The position numbers and the translations under genes were made by a program. Shown here in pieces: positions 21,516-32,428 of a stretch of DNA of 64,000 nt; position 1 is the stretch's first letter, and each line of letters starts with the position of its first letter. The DNA lies in contig JAJSPD010000033.1 in NCBI GenBank assembly GCA_021307315.1, positions 372,001 through 436,000 of the forward strand, given 5' to 3'. The notes under the pieces are model-generated. The model ran no database searches and was not told the DNA's origin. It worked only from the letters and a program-made list of their open reading frames with translations. The stretch comes from Bisporella sp. PMI_857. Taxonomy: Eukaryota; Ascomycota; Leotiomycetes; Helotiales; Helotiaceae.

Positions 21516-23668
21516 ATGCCATGCCCTCACGCTCAATTCGTGGAAAACCCCAACCGGTTCGGAGCCTACGAGCCTCTATCGACATACATTTCAAGCTCTT
21601 CGGGATGTTCCGAATGCGAATTGCTTCTTCGAGTCGTTGAGAATTATAAGCCAGGTTGGATAGAAGAAAAGAAGCTTGACGATGGATTGATCTACATTCT
21701 TCATGAGGGCGGCCCTGTTCTCATCAGCTTACTCGTTGGCAAACCATATAATGACGACCGCAAATGGCTGGTAGACACGACGGTAGTAGACTCATTCCGG
21801 TTGCTACGCCATTCTCCAGGTACGAGATTTCCACTCTACGGAGCTATTATCAATTAAACAGAGTTTATGGTTTAATGTTTCTGTGCATATCGTCAATCTC
21901 GTTCTCGGCATTAACTTGTACAGAGGATCCACTTTACGATAGCTTCTGGGGCAGTAACTATCCAAATTATTATCATAGAAAGCTTCTAAGACAGAGCTTG
22001 GCCATAATTCCGGATTCCGGATCGGAGCCGGCCTTTGATCGTGCCACTAAATGGCTGTCTCACTGCCTTTCCCATGATGAGAATTGCGGCCCCCATGGCT
22101 CGACCTACGCGCCTCGGCGTCTACTCAACTTAGGATTGGGCGTAGAAAGCCACGACCCTATTCTCTTCGAGCCCACGGAACCAGTGCCTTATGTTTGTCT
22201 GAGTTATTGTTGGGGAACCGACATAAAGGATGTCTTGACGACGACAACCAAGACTTTGAAAACGCATTATCGTGGCATTCGACTTTCATCACTGCCAAGG
22301 ACAATTTATGATGCTGTCATTTTCTGTCGAGGACTCAAGCTCCAATATTTGTGGGTCGACTCTTTGTGTATAGTTCAAGACGACAGGGAAAGTTGGCTGG
22401 GTGACTCGGCTCAGATGCGAGAGATATACTCCAATGCCCTCATTACACTTGCCATAGAGGAACCTGCCTCCTGCAAGACAGGATTTCTGGGCAAACAGCG
22501 ATTCGGTTCGGAATGGCAGCAGAAGCTTGTCACACTTGTTTCGCCGGAAGCCGGAGGTCCTGGAAAGGCACTTTTCATACGGCCTCCTACTTCTCAATCA
22601 CCCGATGGAGCTCAAAGATGCTCTTTGGACAAACGCGGCTGGTGCCTCCAAGAAAGCATTCTCTCAAAACGGAGATTATGTTTTGATGGCAACGAAATGA
22701 CCTGGGAGTGTGCCCACAGAACAATCTGTGAGTGCGGACATACATCTTGGGTACCACGATCGATGGATTTTGCGCAATTAGGTCATTCTCTCAGACCACA
22801 ATTAGACAATCTGCGCCAGAACAACCCGTTCGGACATTGGAGGGACATTGTTGAGGAATACTCAAACCGGTCTCTCACAGAGGCTGGTGATAAGCTTATA
22901 GCAGTATCGGCTTTGGCTAAACTCATTCATGAAAATTTCAAGAATTCCGAGGGCGAGCCTCACACCTATCTCGCCGGACTCTGGAAAGAAGAGTTCCTGT
23001 ACGATATCACGTGGAGTGTTGTCCCTCCCGAAGGTCACAGCTACAAGCATAAATCGATACCACAATTCCGTGCGCCGACTTGGTCGTGGGCGTATCTAGA
23101 CGCGCCAGTTGAATACAAATATCGCAAAAGTATCTCGGGATGGAAATATAAGCCGAAGCTTGTACCGGATTGTAGGATCGACGCTGTTGTTTCTGTGCCC
23201 GTTGTGGCTTCGGATCCTACCGGTCCTGTATTGTCAGCGTATGCTCAGATAACTGCACCACTGGTGCCGGTGTGCAGGGGTGGTCTTCAGCAGGCGAGTG
23301 TATTGCTGGACCGACCTGACGAAATCTCTCATTGTGAAGAGAGAGAGGATCAGGACCCATGCAGAAGGCAATGCTGCTGGAATGGCGAAAGAAACGATGA
23401 GCTTCAATCGTTCAATGCACCATACTATCTTCTTCGACTCTTCACATTTGTCGGCTTCACAGGACGAAGGTCCTATGGTTCGGATAAAATGATGGTTATG
23501 GGTCCTGAGATCTGGTTCCTGGTATTGAAAAGCTCTTCAGTTGTGAAAGGTGCTTATGAACGGGTTGGGGTTGGAGAATGGAATCGACAGTCCGGGGAGT
23601 GGGATGCGGGGGAAGAATACTGTCCGCTTTTCCAGGGATGCAAAACTAGGAGCGTTAAGATTATATAG
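21516..23668 (+). CDS. HET-domain protein with a conserved long C-terminus
   Basis: Two exons, 21516-21819 and 21924-23668, join across a GTACGA...CAG intron of 104 nt to give 682 residues. The junction restores SPEDPLYDSF. The N-terminal part carries SSGCSECELLLRVVENY and GGPVLISLLVGKPY, followed by the usual pre-HET block RLLNLG. The HET domain shows YVCLSYCWG, LQYLWVDSLCIVQDD and RGWCLQESILSKRRLCF. The later PTWSWAYLDAP block is also typical of this large fungal HET subclass. Such proteins act in vegetative incompatibility or related immunity. No stop or frameshift is visible and codon use looks ordinary for the window, so the gene is probably functional. An upstream in-frame extension before the chosen ATG cannot be excluded. 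Confidence 0.85.
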
Positions 23669-23950
23669 CCTCGTCAGGGCTCTTTAAGCATTAACTGAAG
23701 CACTACGCGAACGCGATAACCGGTCAAAGAACAAGTACACGAACCACACACAAGCTACCTTTGGCACAGCGGAAAAGTACCTTCAATAACCATATCGCCA
23801 TCGCTACGGTCTATCTTTTTTCCTACCTTACTTGGCGCGAAGTTTTGCTAGTTCCTGAGCTCTGGGTCCTGTAGTACTCTTCAAATCTCCCCCGCATCAT
23901 ACGGTCATACTTCCGGCTGGCCGTCCGTCATATATGTTATTGGAAAGACT

Positions 23951-24235
23951 ATGGATGCGGATACTGCAAAGGAACACTATTCCTTTTGCTTCGAGAATTG
24001 GCAGATCGAGGACGGCATGGTTCGGCTGAAGTGTTGCAACGCTAGCTCCAAGAAGCCTGCCTATCCAAACCCGTTCTCGACTTCAGCACTGCCTTCACGC
24101 AACGTCGTCCTTACGGAACCCCCAGACACTAGCAGAGTAGGAAGGCTATTAAGATGTCAACTTCAATACGAAAGGAACATTGTCGCACTCCCGGGTCACC
24201 ACTGTGATTCTCCTGAAGTCCGTCGACGATTATAA
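23951..24235 (+). CDS. small hypothetical protein, uncertain
   Basis: A 94-residue frame starts MDADTAKEHYSFCFENW. The first 35 residues, with SFCFENWQIEDGMVRLKC, faintly recall the cyanovirin-N homology fold (cysteine, IxxDG, LxxxC spacing). The rest does not clearly continue that fold. It could be a remnant. No signal peptide is visible. Confidence 0.3.
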   Translation: MDADTAKEHYSFCFENWQIEDGMVRLKCCNASSKKPAYPNPFSTSALPSRNVVLTEPPDTSRVGRLLRCQLQYERNIVALPGHHCDSPEVRRRL

Positions 24236-24439
24236 ATGGCAAGAATAGTTGGCTTGCAACCCGAAGGCAAGCATCAGACCAGCGGAAGAGATGCAAAACA
24301 AATGACGGCCGCGATACAAACAAATCTTTGAATGCCATATTTGTTGATTTCCTTCTTCCATACCTGCAAGACGAAGGCGGCGCTTAGACAAACTCGAATT
24401 TGTCATTTGAAGAGTCTTGGGGGATATGACGGCGAGATA

Positions 24440-24635
24440 CAATACATCCTCCAAATCTGCATCCTCCAAATTACCAAATCAGACATCCTCCAGGTCAAGC
24501 ATTCTCCAAATCAACATCTTCCACACCAACACCCTCCAGATTAAGCATTCTCCAGATCACACATCCTCCAAATCAAACATACCTTAGATCAAACATCGCC
24601 CAACATCCTGCATCCTCCAGCAATACCAACCTCTC
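24440..24635. repeat. diverged 16-17-bp minisatellite
   Basis: About ten imperfect copies of ATCCTCCAAATCAAAC occur in tandem with variants such as ATTCTCCAGATCACAC. No gene overlaps it convincingly. Confidence 0.7.
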
Positions 24636-26156
24636 CCATCATTGCGGCACTCAAATCTTCATTCTCCTAGCTGACTGTTTCAAAGTCATCTTTTTCAGGC
24701 TTCAAATATCCTAAGATTTTGCATGCGTTCGATGCCGTGGTACCTCATCCCCCGTGCCTTCCTCCTCTGAATCGTCATCATCGGGAATCATTGGCTGATC
24801 TGCGTATCATCAGCAGCCCGCTTCATTTCCGGATGGGGAAAGAATGGCTGTGTCTCTGTATGTTCTTACTGCTCGAGAGTGATGGGACTGATAGGTTGTT
24901 TTGAGATGGCCGGAGGGTATTGTTATTGGACACTGGCGGGTTCGATAAAGGAAATGCGCATGGAACTAATCTCAAGCTCTTAAGGGCAGATATTATGATA
25001 TGAAGTAAGTGGGGAAATCGTGTTGGAAAGGTGTAGAATGTTTAATAAGGGGAATGAGTGGCTTAGGCGGTTGTACGTTCTACAGCAATATTAGGTTCCC
25101 ACGCCCCTAAGATGACGAGCACAAATGAAATACACCGCTGAAGATCATAAGCCACCATCTGGACATTAGAAGTAGGCCCTTTCATTATCAGTCGGCCCTG
25201 TCCTCTTGAAATCGGTTTAAGGAAGTCATAGGGAGAGTAAGTGTTGTACTGTTGGTATTATTGTTTTATATAGATTTAGCTACTAAAATGGGAGTGTATC
25301 ATGTGGTTTGCACGCTTCCAATGAGTAGGAGTTGATTTGCAAGATGTACAGTGGGAGCGATTGCGGCTTCTAATTCTATCCAATGCCAAGACGCTCGACC
25401 AATACTAGAGTGATTCTGGTTAAATGTTTCTTTGTCATTCCGTCATCAATACAAGGCCAAAATCGCCGCTTTAAAAACAACTGCGTCGCTATATATGTGA
25501 ATCGGGACTTGGAGCCAAGCGTTCCCATATAAACAGTTTCGACTGTATTTACTAGGGAAAGTTCGAAGAAAAGGCACCACCATCGAGGTCCTGGCTCGTT
25601 CTAACATCCCATGTCTTAGTTCTGTATAATTCCCCTACAAACTCGCACAACATTCGATTGCCGTTCTAGTGAGGTGTGGGTGGTAGGAAGTCATGTGAAC
25701 GAGCCTGCAAAGGCGATAATGGGGCCGTTGGCAGGGTGGGCTGCCCCTTGTTTAAATGAGGTAGCCTCATTCACCACAAGCAGCTTGTAGCGCTGGGGTG
25801 GGGAATGAATACAAAGCATCACTAAGTAACCTGTACTTTATCTGGACCCAGAGAATAATGCCAACAAGTGATCCGTGACCAAACCTAAAACTCGTCCTCC
25901 TCAAACCGGCTTCAGCTACGAGCCTGAGTCCTCAATTAAAAAACCGGGCGTGCCCCACCTACTTAAAAATACCACCGAAACAGAGCTAGCAGTTTATATG
26001 TGATGTGAGGTTGGACTATGTACATAAAATCGGAATGAACATCTTCATTCATCATCAAGATCAATCGAAATCTCCCAAGTTACCACCGCCGTGCTATAAA
26101 AGAACCATCCAAAGTTATTGCAAAGTCAAATCGAGCCTCTCCAACATCCACTGAAA
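24636..26156. other. intergenic, with a single transposon end
   Basis: No gene is seen. At about 25480-25545 there is a lone transposon end, GCGTTCCCATATAAACAG then TTTCGACTG followed by TA. It matches the right end of the element at 28921-29471. The segment 26090-26156 is the promoter side of the NmrA-like gene. Confidence 0.5.
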
Positions 26157-27359
26157 ATGTCGAAGAAAATTGTACTCGTCCTCGGTGCTACTGGCACTCA
26201 AGGTAATTGCATCAATCTAGCTATAGTTTCCGTTGATTTTCTCCGAGACTAATGGTTTTAGGTGGTTCTGTGGCGAATGTGCTGCTCAAGGATACAGAAC
26301 GGTACACAACACGCTGTTTAACTCGCAACTTGGACTCAGACAAAGCAAAAGCTCTGATTGCTAAAGGTGCTGAGATGGTCGAGGCAGATTTAACGAAACC
26401 TGAGACCCTGCCAGCTGCTTTCAAAGGCGTTTGGGGTGTCTTTGCTGTAACAGATTTCTATGATACGGTATTTTTTTTTGGTCACTTCTTGGTATTTAAC
26501 AGTTGCTAACCGGTGACTCAAAGACCGTTCTTGAAGATCCCATGAGTGAAGAGAAACAGGGACAGAACATTGTGGAAGCTTCAGCTGCAGCCGGAGTGCA
26601 GTGTTTCCTGTGGAGCACATTGCCAAGTTCACATGAGATTTCAGGTGGCCAATTTGTTACCAGGCTTTATGAGGGTATCTTCTATCGTATATCGTAACAC
26701 TTTCCCTTGAAGACTGATATGAAACAACAGGAAAGTATTCTGTTGACGCTGTGATTCGCAAAGCCGGAATTCCTGGAGCTTTCATTCGTACTGGCAACTT
26801 TTACGAGAATATGATCCTGCGGAAATATGCTGCATATGATAAAGACGCTGATGTTATTACGATGAAGCGTCCTATCATTACAGCCGAAGCCCAGAGTAAG
26901 TACTTCAATAAAATGGGCCATATCAATTCTTAACTTCTCAAAGTCACCACGCTTTACGTTGAGAAAGATCTTTCGGCTATTTGCAAAGCGATCTATGATC
27001 AATGGGATAGTAAGAAGGCCAGTCTTGATGGGAAATATTTCTTAGCAAGCGGCGCACGTGAGACGCAGGGACAGATCAATGCAGTTCTCGAGAAACGTAT
27101 GTATATCTTTCTCCGAATATTACTGCTATTAACTATTTTCGAAATAGTGTCCGGGAAGAAAGTGGTGTTCTCTACCAAACCGACAACTGGTATCAAAGAT
27201 CGTGATATTATGCTGCAGCTGTATAATGCTGTTGGCATGTATCCGGGGCTAGAGGTACCTACTGCCGAAGTCGCTGAATTGGGGGTTAAGCTTCACACGT
27301 CGGAAGATTATATTCGAGAGAAACTTCTTCCACATTTGGGTCTGAAAGCTGTCAGCTGA
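26157..27359 (+). CDS. NmrA-like NAD(P)-binding protein
   Basis: Six exons join in frame: 26157-26202, 26262-26467, 26524-26674, 26731-26895, 26944-27096 and 27148-27359, giving 310 residues. All introns are GT-AG and 48-59 nt. The N-terminus MSKKIVLVLGATGTQGGSVA has the GxxGxxG dinucleotide-binding loop of NmrA/HSCARG proteins. LTRNLDSDKAKAL and GVWGVFAVTDFYDT follow the family pattern, and AGIPGAFIRTGNFYENM is the conserved region near the substrate pocket. NmrA proteins are catalytically weak SDR relatives that sense NAD(P) redox state, for example as regulators of nitrogen control. Members of this subgroup are also found beside secondary-metabolism genes. The gene looks intact. Confidence 0.88.
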
Positions 27360-28019
27360 GCAAACTTATCGTGCGCTCGAGAGAAGGTTATCGGCGCTAG
27401 CAGATTCTGTCAGAAAGCTAAAACATCTAAATGCAAACACCAATCCCCACGCATACTGTGTTTCAGTTCCAAGTATCCTCATCACGTTTCATGTCAGGTT
27501 AATCTAAAGTCAAGGTTTTGAATTTCTGATTTGCCTTAATTCCCTTTGGAGAAGATAACGAATTATGGCGCACTCCAGTAGTGCTCTCCTCAATGGAATT
27601 TGTCCTGCCTCGCATTCGTGACTATAGATTACGTTCTGAATGAGACTGTTTACAAGGCTCAAGTCTGAGCACTTCACCAACAATGCCACCAAACTGCGCT
27701 TGGTCGATTTGTTGACCTTTCAACGTAGGGTGAAGTGGTGACTGGATCGATCCTCAGTCCTGACACCCCGCAATCAACCCCACTTGTGGTCCCCTGCCAA
27801 GACAAGCCCCATTGGAGTCCCCCACCACCACTGTCTGTACCGAAGTTCGTGGAGCTAATTCTTGGGGAATGGGTCAATACTACACTGGGGTGGGTCGATG
27901 GAGTCATGGAGTCATGGACTCATGACATCGCTATCACCATCGCCATAATTGCCCGACCTTCACGTTAACAAGCTGTGCAATTCTAACCCCAATTCATCCA
28001 ATACTCCCTCAAGTACATA
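27360..28019. other. intergenic
   Basis: The frames on both strands at 27674-27968 are proline- and threonine-rich but have no family resemblance. No repeats or transposon ends are seen. Confidence 0.4.
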
Positions 28020-28605
28020 TCGCCTGTTTTTATGGGCGCCAAGCCAAATGTCATTGACGAGGGACCCGACAAGGGAACCGAGCTATTCACTGATCAGGAG
28101 AAATTGGGAATGAAGTTGATGCAATCACTTGACGGGTGAATTGCCAAAGACGTACGTAATTACCGGGAACTGAGTGGCGACGAATAACCCACCATGGAGA
28201 CTCCGCCGCGCAGACCAGCGACATCTTGCTGGTGCTTTCCAAGACAACAGAATCATTCCACGCGAGGGTACTCTCGTCTCGAGATTCACTGCTTCCCAGT
28301 AGGATATAGTTCGTAAGTTGCTTGTACTGTCTCTCAACTATCTCCCAGAGAAAGCTTTGGAGGCACATATGGCACAGATTGCAGCTCACTGGGAAGAAAC
28401 TTATTTCCGCTGGATCGGTGGGTTTAATAAGGATGATGCTTTCTATTATAAAGTGCATTCTCCTGTCATTATGATTGAGTTCGATCATCACACGGGTGTT
28501 TTCTTGAATAACAAAGTGCCGTTGCCTTTCCATGTTCATACTTTAGTCAGATATCCGAATGGCAATGGCTATGGGAAGGCGTGGCTCAAGCAGAATCAGG
28601 ACTGA
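28020..28605 (+). pseudogene. DUF3500-family protein remnant
   Basis: In one direction the frames give PVFMGAKPNVIDEGPDKGT, then RHLAGAFQDNRIIPREG, then WEETYFRWIGGFNKDD, FYYKVHSPVIMIEFDHH and VHTLVRYPNGNGYGKAWL. These are the successive conserved blocks of DUF3500 proteins, including the histidine/tyrosine-rich C-terminus. A stop lies in TYVITGN-stop-VATNNPP and another before DIVRKLLVL. The N-terminal half of the family is missing. It is a 5'-truncated, stop-containing remnant. Confidence 0.7.
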
Positions 28606-28920
28606 TCGAATTTCATGGAGGTTTGAAGCGGAAAATAATATGTTGGACGCAATGTCAATCTTTCTAGATACTTGAACTGGAAGAATACTATTTTGAAATT
28701 GTTTTTGTAGCTACCACTCGATGTAACTTCAATACATCTAACTGAGCACGACAATTTCGAAAATGATCAATACTCTTTCTGTTACTCCGGTCTAAAAAAA
28801 AAATGTAAAGCTAATGAATTAATGAAATATGTATCACTTAGGAGGGGGTTAGTGTGCTGAGAGAGGGGCGAGCGAAAATTACAGAACTTATCGAACAGAA
28901 GATTCAATTTTTCGTTGATA

Positions 28921-29471
28921 CAGTCGAAACTGGTTATATGAAAACTCCTTATATGAAAAACCTCTAGATATGGGAATGGAGGCCTGGAACAGTCGATTTG
29001 ATAGTTGATAGATGGGAAAATCTCTTTAAATGCATATGGAAATGAGATATAAGCTTTTTGGGTGCATTCCCATTTAAAAATGTGGTGGGACCTAAGGTCT
29101 TGTTCCCAGATTAGTTATTATATGATTGTCAACACTCCCTAATTGAACCAAAATACCTTTATTTTGACCCTTTTTAAGCTTCATCATGCCTTATCGACGA
29201 GCTAGAGAACCATTTATCCTAAGTGTACTAATCGAGGCACAGCCTAGAAGCCGAAGGCGTCGTAATCGTACAGATGAAGAGAAATATAGCCTTCGGTATC
29301 TACAGGACTCTGAATTGCAAGGCCGCATACGATTTTTGTGTATATACCACTAGAAAATGCTTTTAGAACGCAGTATAATCTTGCTCAGATAAGACCTCTA
29401 TACATGAGAAACCCCTATATATGGGAATCAGGATTTGGAACCAAGCGTTCCCACATAAACAGTTTCGACTG
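28921..29471. mobile_element. mariner/Tc1-like element remnant with TA duplication
   Basis: The ends are CAGTCGAAACTGG...and the inverse CAGTTTCGACTG, flanked by TA (28919-28920 and 29472-29473). Inside, the plus strand has MPYRRAREPFILSVLIEA at 29185, followed by a basic stretch and DEEKYSLRYLQ, perhaps the N-terminal DNA-binding part of a transposase. At 551 bp it is a deletion derivative. A lone copy of the same end lies at about 25534-25545. Confidence 0.7.
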
Positions 29472-29582
29472 TATATGCTTTCTTCTTACAATTTCATCAA
29501 GTCAAAATAGAATCAATATATATATTGAAAGCGATGCACTTCTGTACAAATTAAAATAGCTCAACGCTATGACAAACTGCGA

Positions 29583-31343
29583 TTACAGCGCCCCTTTCAA
29601 TATATTGCGAGCAAGAACGTGGGAGAAAGCTGAACGCAAAGCTTGAGTAGGATCGGTCACTCGATCCACAGATCGCCATGCAATATGGCGATCAGGACGG
29701 ACGAGAAGAGCACCTCCGTCTTTAATCTCACGCAACGCGCTCCATCGACCGAGGACATCATCGTAAGTGCAACGGTATCCAACTGGGCAAACAGAGAGTT
29801 CAACTCCAAGTTCCTGGCTTACTTGCGAAGCTGCAGCAGTCCAAGATTTGCCACCAATGCCAACAATAAGACCGAACCTCGCATGCGGGATTATATCCAA
29901 AGTTGAGATGCGACGGCCTTTATGCTCTACAAACGCGTGTGGCAAGTAGCCCCCAGGGTGTGTAGTTGGTTCATAGTAAAGGACCGGATCTTGTTTGTAC
30001 TCAGGGAAAGGAGTTCCATCATAAACAATTGAGCAAGAATCCTTATAACGATTGCCCAAATGTAAGCCAACCGCATTCGATCTGCGATCCTGTAATTTGA
30101 CAACCTCCTCCAAGCGAGCGCGGCGGTCCTCCGCACCCGGATCGTCAGAAAACAAGCTTTCCAGCGTTGCATATCCATCTTCCAGGGCCTGCCCTTTTCG
30201 GAAACCCAGCGTTTCTGGAATCTTGGTCATGTTGTAGAGCGTTTGGATCGCGTGAGCTACGATCTGCTTGCCCACCGGCTGTCGCTCTTGATTGTAGCTG
30301 TCGAGCAACCGATCCCCAGCTATGCCTGAGGTGACAAGTGCGAGTTTCCAGGCGAGGTTGTAGGCATCTTGGACACAAGTGTTGCTTCCAAGGCCGCTGG
30401 CAGGGGGATGACGGTGAGCAGCATCGCCGGCTAGGAAGACATGTCCACGGCGGTACTCGGAAGCGACAACATTGTTGACTTGCCACTTGCTCGCATCCTT
30501 GACACGCATTGGCAGATCATCCGGAACCCCGAGAACTTTGCGAGCGTGACTGATGATAGCTTCATCAGAAGTATCCGGCTCACCGTCGGCAGCATCATAT
30601 TGTCGGTTCAGGACCCATTCGGTGAACGGCTTCACAACAACACACGTTCCGGAGCCGACCCAATATGCGTTTCCAGGCTGTAAAATCAAGTAGATGGCCG
30701 CTGGACGATGGGCGGTATATTTGGTCAGGTCGGCTTCCAACCATACGCTGAGCATACTCATAAAACCACTCTCGCCTGTAAAACCGAATCCCAGCTTGTC
30801 TGCTACTGAGGAGCGGCCGCCATCCGCAGCGACAGCATAGCGAGCACGAACAGTATACTCTTCTTTTGTCTGGCGGTTGCGTATTCTTGCCACCACACCC
30901 TTGGCTCCATCTTCAATGTGAACCAACTCATTGCCAAAGCGAACATCGGCACCCTTTTCACGTGCGCGATCCAGTAAAAGTTTTTCGACGATGTGTTGTG
31001 GCACATTTACCATTTCACTGGGGCTCGCTGTTGAGAAATCAGATGCATGAGCTGCTCCTCCTCCATAGCAACTGTAACGTGCAATTTCCATGCCCGTAAG
31101 GCTGGTCGCCATAACACCGTTGCCCAGGGTTGTAAGCTTCGTTGCGACTTCGAGTACGCGGTCTTCAATCCCCATATCTCTGAAAACTTCCATGGTTCGT
31201 TGGTTTGTGATGTGTGCTCGTGGTGTTGGAGCCGTGCCGCGGTGTTTTGAGATGGTGAGTGCCTTCACACCATATTCTTCCAGAAGGATGGATGTTGTAA
31301 GACCAGTCATTCCAGCACCTACCACCAGAACGTCCACATCCAT
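29583..31343 (-). CDS. FAD-dependent aromatic hydroxylase (phenol hydroxylase/TfdB type)
   Basis: This single 586-residue frame starts at the ATG at 31343. It is a class A flavin monooxygenase that hydroxylates phenolic rings with NADPH and O2 in the cytosol. The FAD-binding loop VVGAGMTGLTTSILLEEYG lies at residues 6-24. The DG motif region YAVAADGGRSSV lies near residue 170, and GDAAHRHPPASGLGSN, which contacts the flavin ribityl chain, lies near 305-320. The C-terminal 150 residues fit the thioredoxin-like dimerisation domain of the TfdB/PHHY group. Length and motifs are as expected and there is no break. It is divergent from the MFS gene at 32429, and with the FAH-family and carrier genes downstream it suggests an aromatic-catabolism block. 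The exact substrate is not readable. Confidence 0.88.
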   Translation of the reverse strand: MDVDVLVVGAGMTGLTTSILLEEYGVKALTISKHRGTAPTPRAHITNQRTMEVFRDMGIEDRVLEVATKLTTLGNGVMATSLTGMEIARYSCYGGGAAHASDFSTASPSEMVNVPQHIVEKLLLDRAREKGADVRFGNELVHIEDGAKGVVARIRNRQTKEEYTVRARYAVAADGGRSSVADKLGFGFTGESGFMSMLSVWLEADLTKYTAHRPAAIYLILQPGNAYWVGSGTCVVVKPFTEWVLNRQYDAADGEPDTSDEAIISHARKVLGVPDDLPMRVKDASKWQVNNVVASEYRRGHVFLAGDAAHRHPPASGLGSNTCVQDAYNLAWKLALVTSGIAGDRLLDSYNQERQPVGKQIVAHAIQTLYNMTKIPETLGFRKGQALEDGYATLESLFSDDPGAEDRRARLEEVVKLQDRRSNAVGLHLGNRYKDSCSIVYDGTPFPEYKQDPVLYYEPTTHPGGYLPHAFVEHKGRRISTLDIIPHARFGLIVGIGGKSWTAAASQVSQELGVELSVCPVGYRCTYDDVLGRWSALREIKDGGALLVRPDRHIAWRSVDRVTDPTQALRSAFSHVLARNILKGAL

Positions 31344-32428
31344 GATCAGATTTGATTCTGATCCTCCATTCGTTGCGAGAGGTACTCCATTGGTATGGCC
31401 GCTGGACTGAAGTTAGCAATACTGAGGCTTTAGGAGAGAGTTCTATTCGTGCTTCATCTGTGCGCCGCCACCGTTTTCATCCGCAGTCATTTTCGCTCAA
31501 AGTGTACGGATTCCAGGAATCGGTGTGTATATCTTTAAGTTCAAAGAACTGAATTCAGATAGGAGCTACTGTGAAGTCAAACCTGTTGTGTGTCCGTTCA
31601 GGAGAGGGTGTTGGTTGATATTTTCAAGATGCGAGGTGACGATTTTGCATATCGACATAGAGCAATCTCCTTTTTCCGTCCGATTTTATATAAGATACCC
31701 AAAACGAGAAATGGCACTCTGTGGCGATAATTCCACGACCCACATTGTGGTTTGTTGTGGACACGCTCGCTTAAGCTTAAACTTCGTCCCCACGCTTCTC
31801 CGCAACTCCCCATGCTTACGCATGGACGTAAATATTGCAGCGCTACAGTGGCAATAACAACTCGACTCTCAAAACCACACAAGGTGGGGTACTCATAGGA
31901 GTAGCACTGGTGGCGGGGCACTTGCATGATACCTAGACTTCGAGCGCTAAATTAAGTAAACGTTTATTTGCCACAATTTCTTCACCTTCGTATTAACAGC
32001 CGACAAATATACATATGAATGAGGTTTGTAAGCTAACCCCAACACGCTAACCGTGGGGTCGACATGTAAAGGCTAGGCGTGTGGAGACCCCGTGGGGTAT
32101 AGTCGTTCAACTGGCAGTGAAGTGACACATGAACAAGGAGTTGCACAGGACGTATATGCATAGACATGCACACATATTTGATATAGGTTGGTAAAATTAG
32201 GTCTTATTGAGTCCCGTTTCCACCCACAAATGGCGTTCTCTGGTCTTGGTCCGCGAGTCTCAAGTAGAAACCCCCTAATCTCTTGGGTACTTTGTTATTC
32301 TATAAGATTCCGTTTTATCCGTTTCGACATCACATCCATCTTGACCTGATTTATAATCTTCCTTCATTTATAACCACCTGTCACCAAGGTTTCCTTTACA
32401 TCTCCATTCGAAATACAAGCAATCATTC
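31344..32428. promoter_or_regulatory. divergent intergenic region (monooxygenase / MFS)
   Basis: About 1.1 kb separates two divergently transcribed genes that plausibly act together, so shared control elements are expected here. I see no transposon ends. I do not identify a specific factor-binding site. Confidence 0.4.

Noticed and set aside
26468..26502. A 35-nt intron in the NmrA-like gene
   Set aside because: Too short and without a branch point. The acceptor at 26523 after TTGCTAAC gives a 56-nt intron and a better match to the family.
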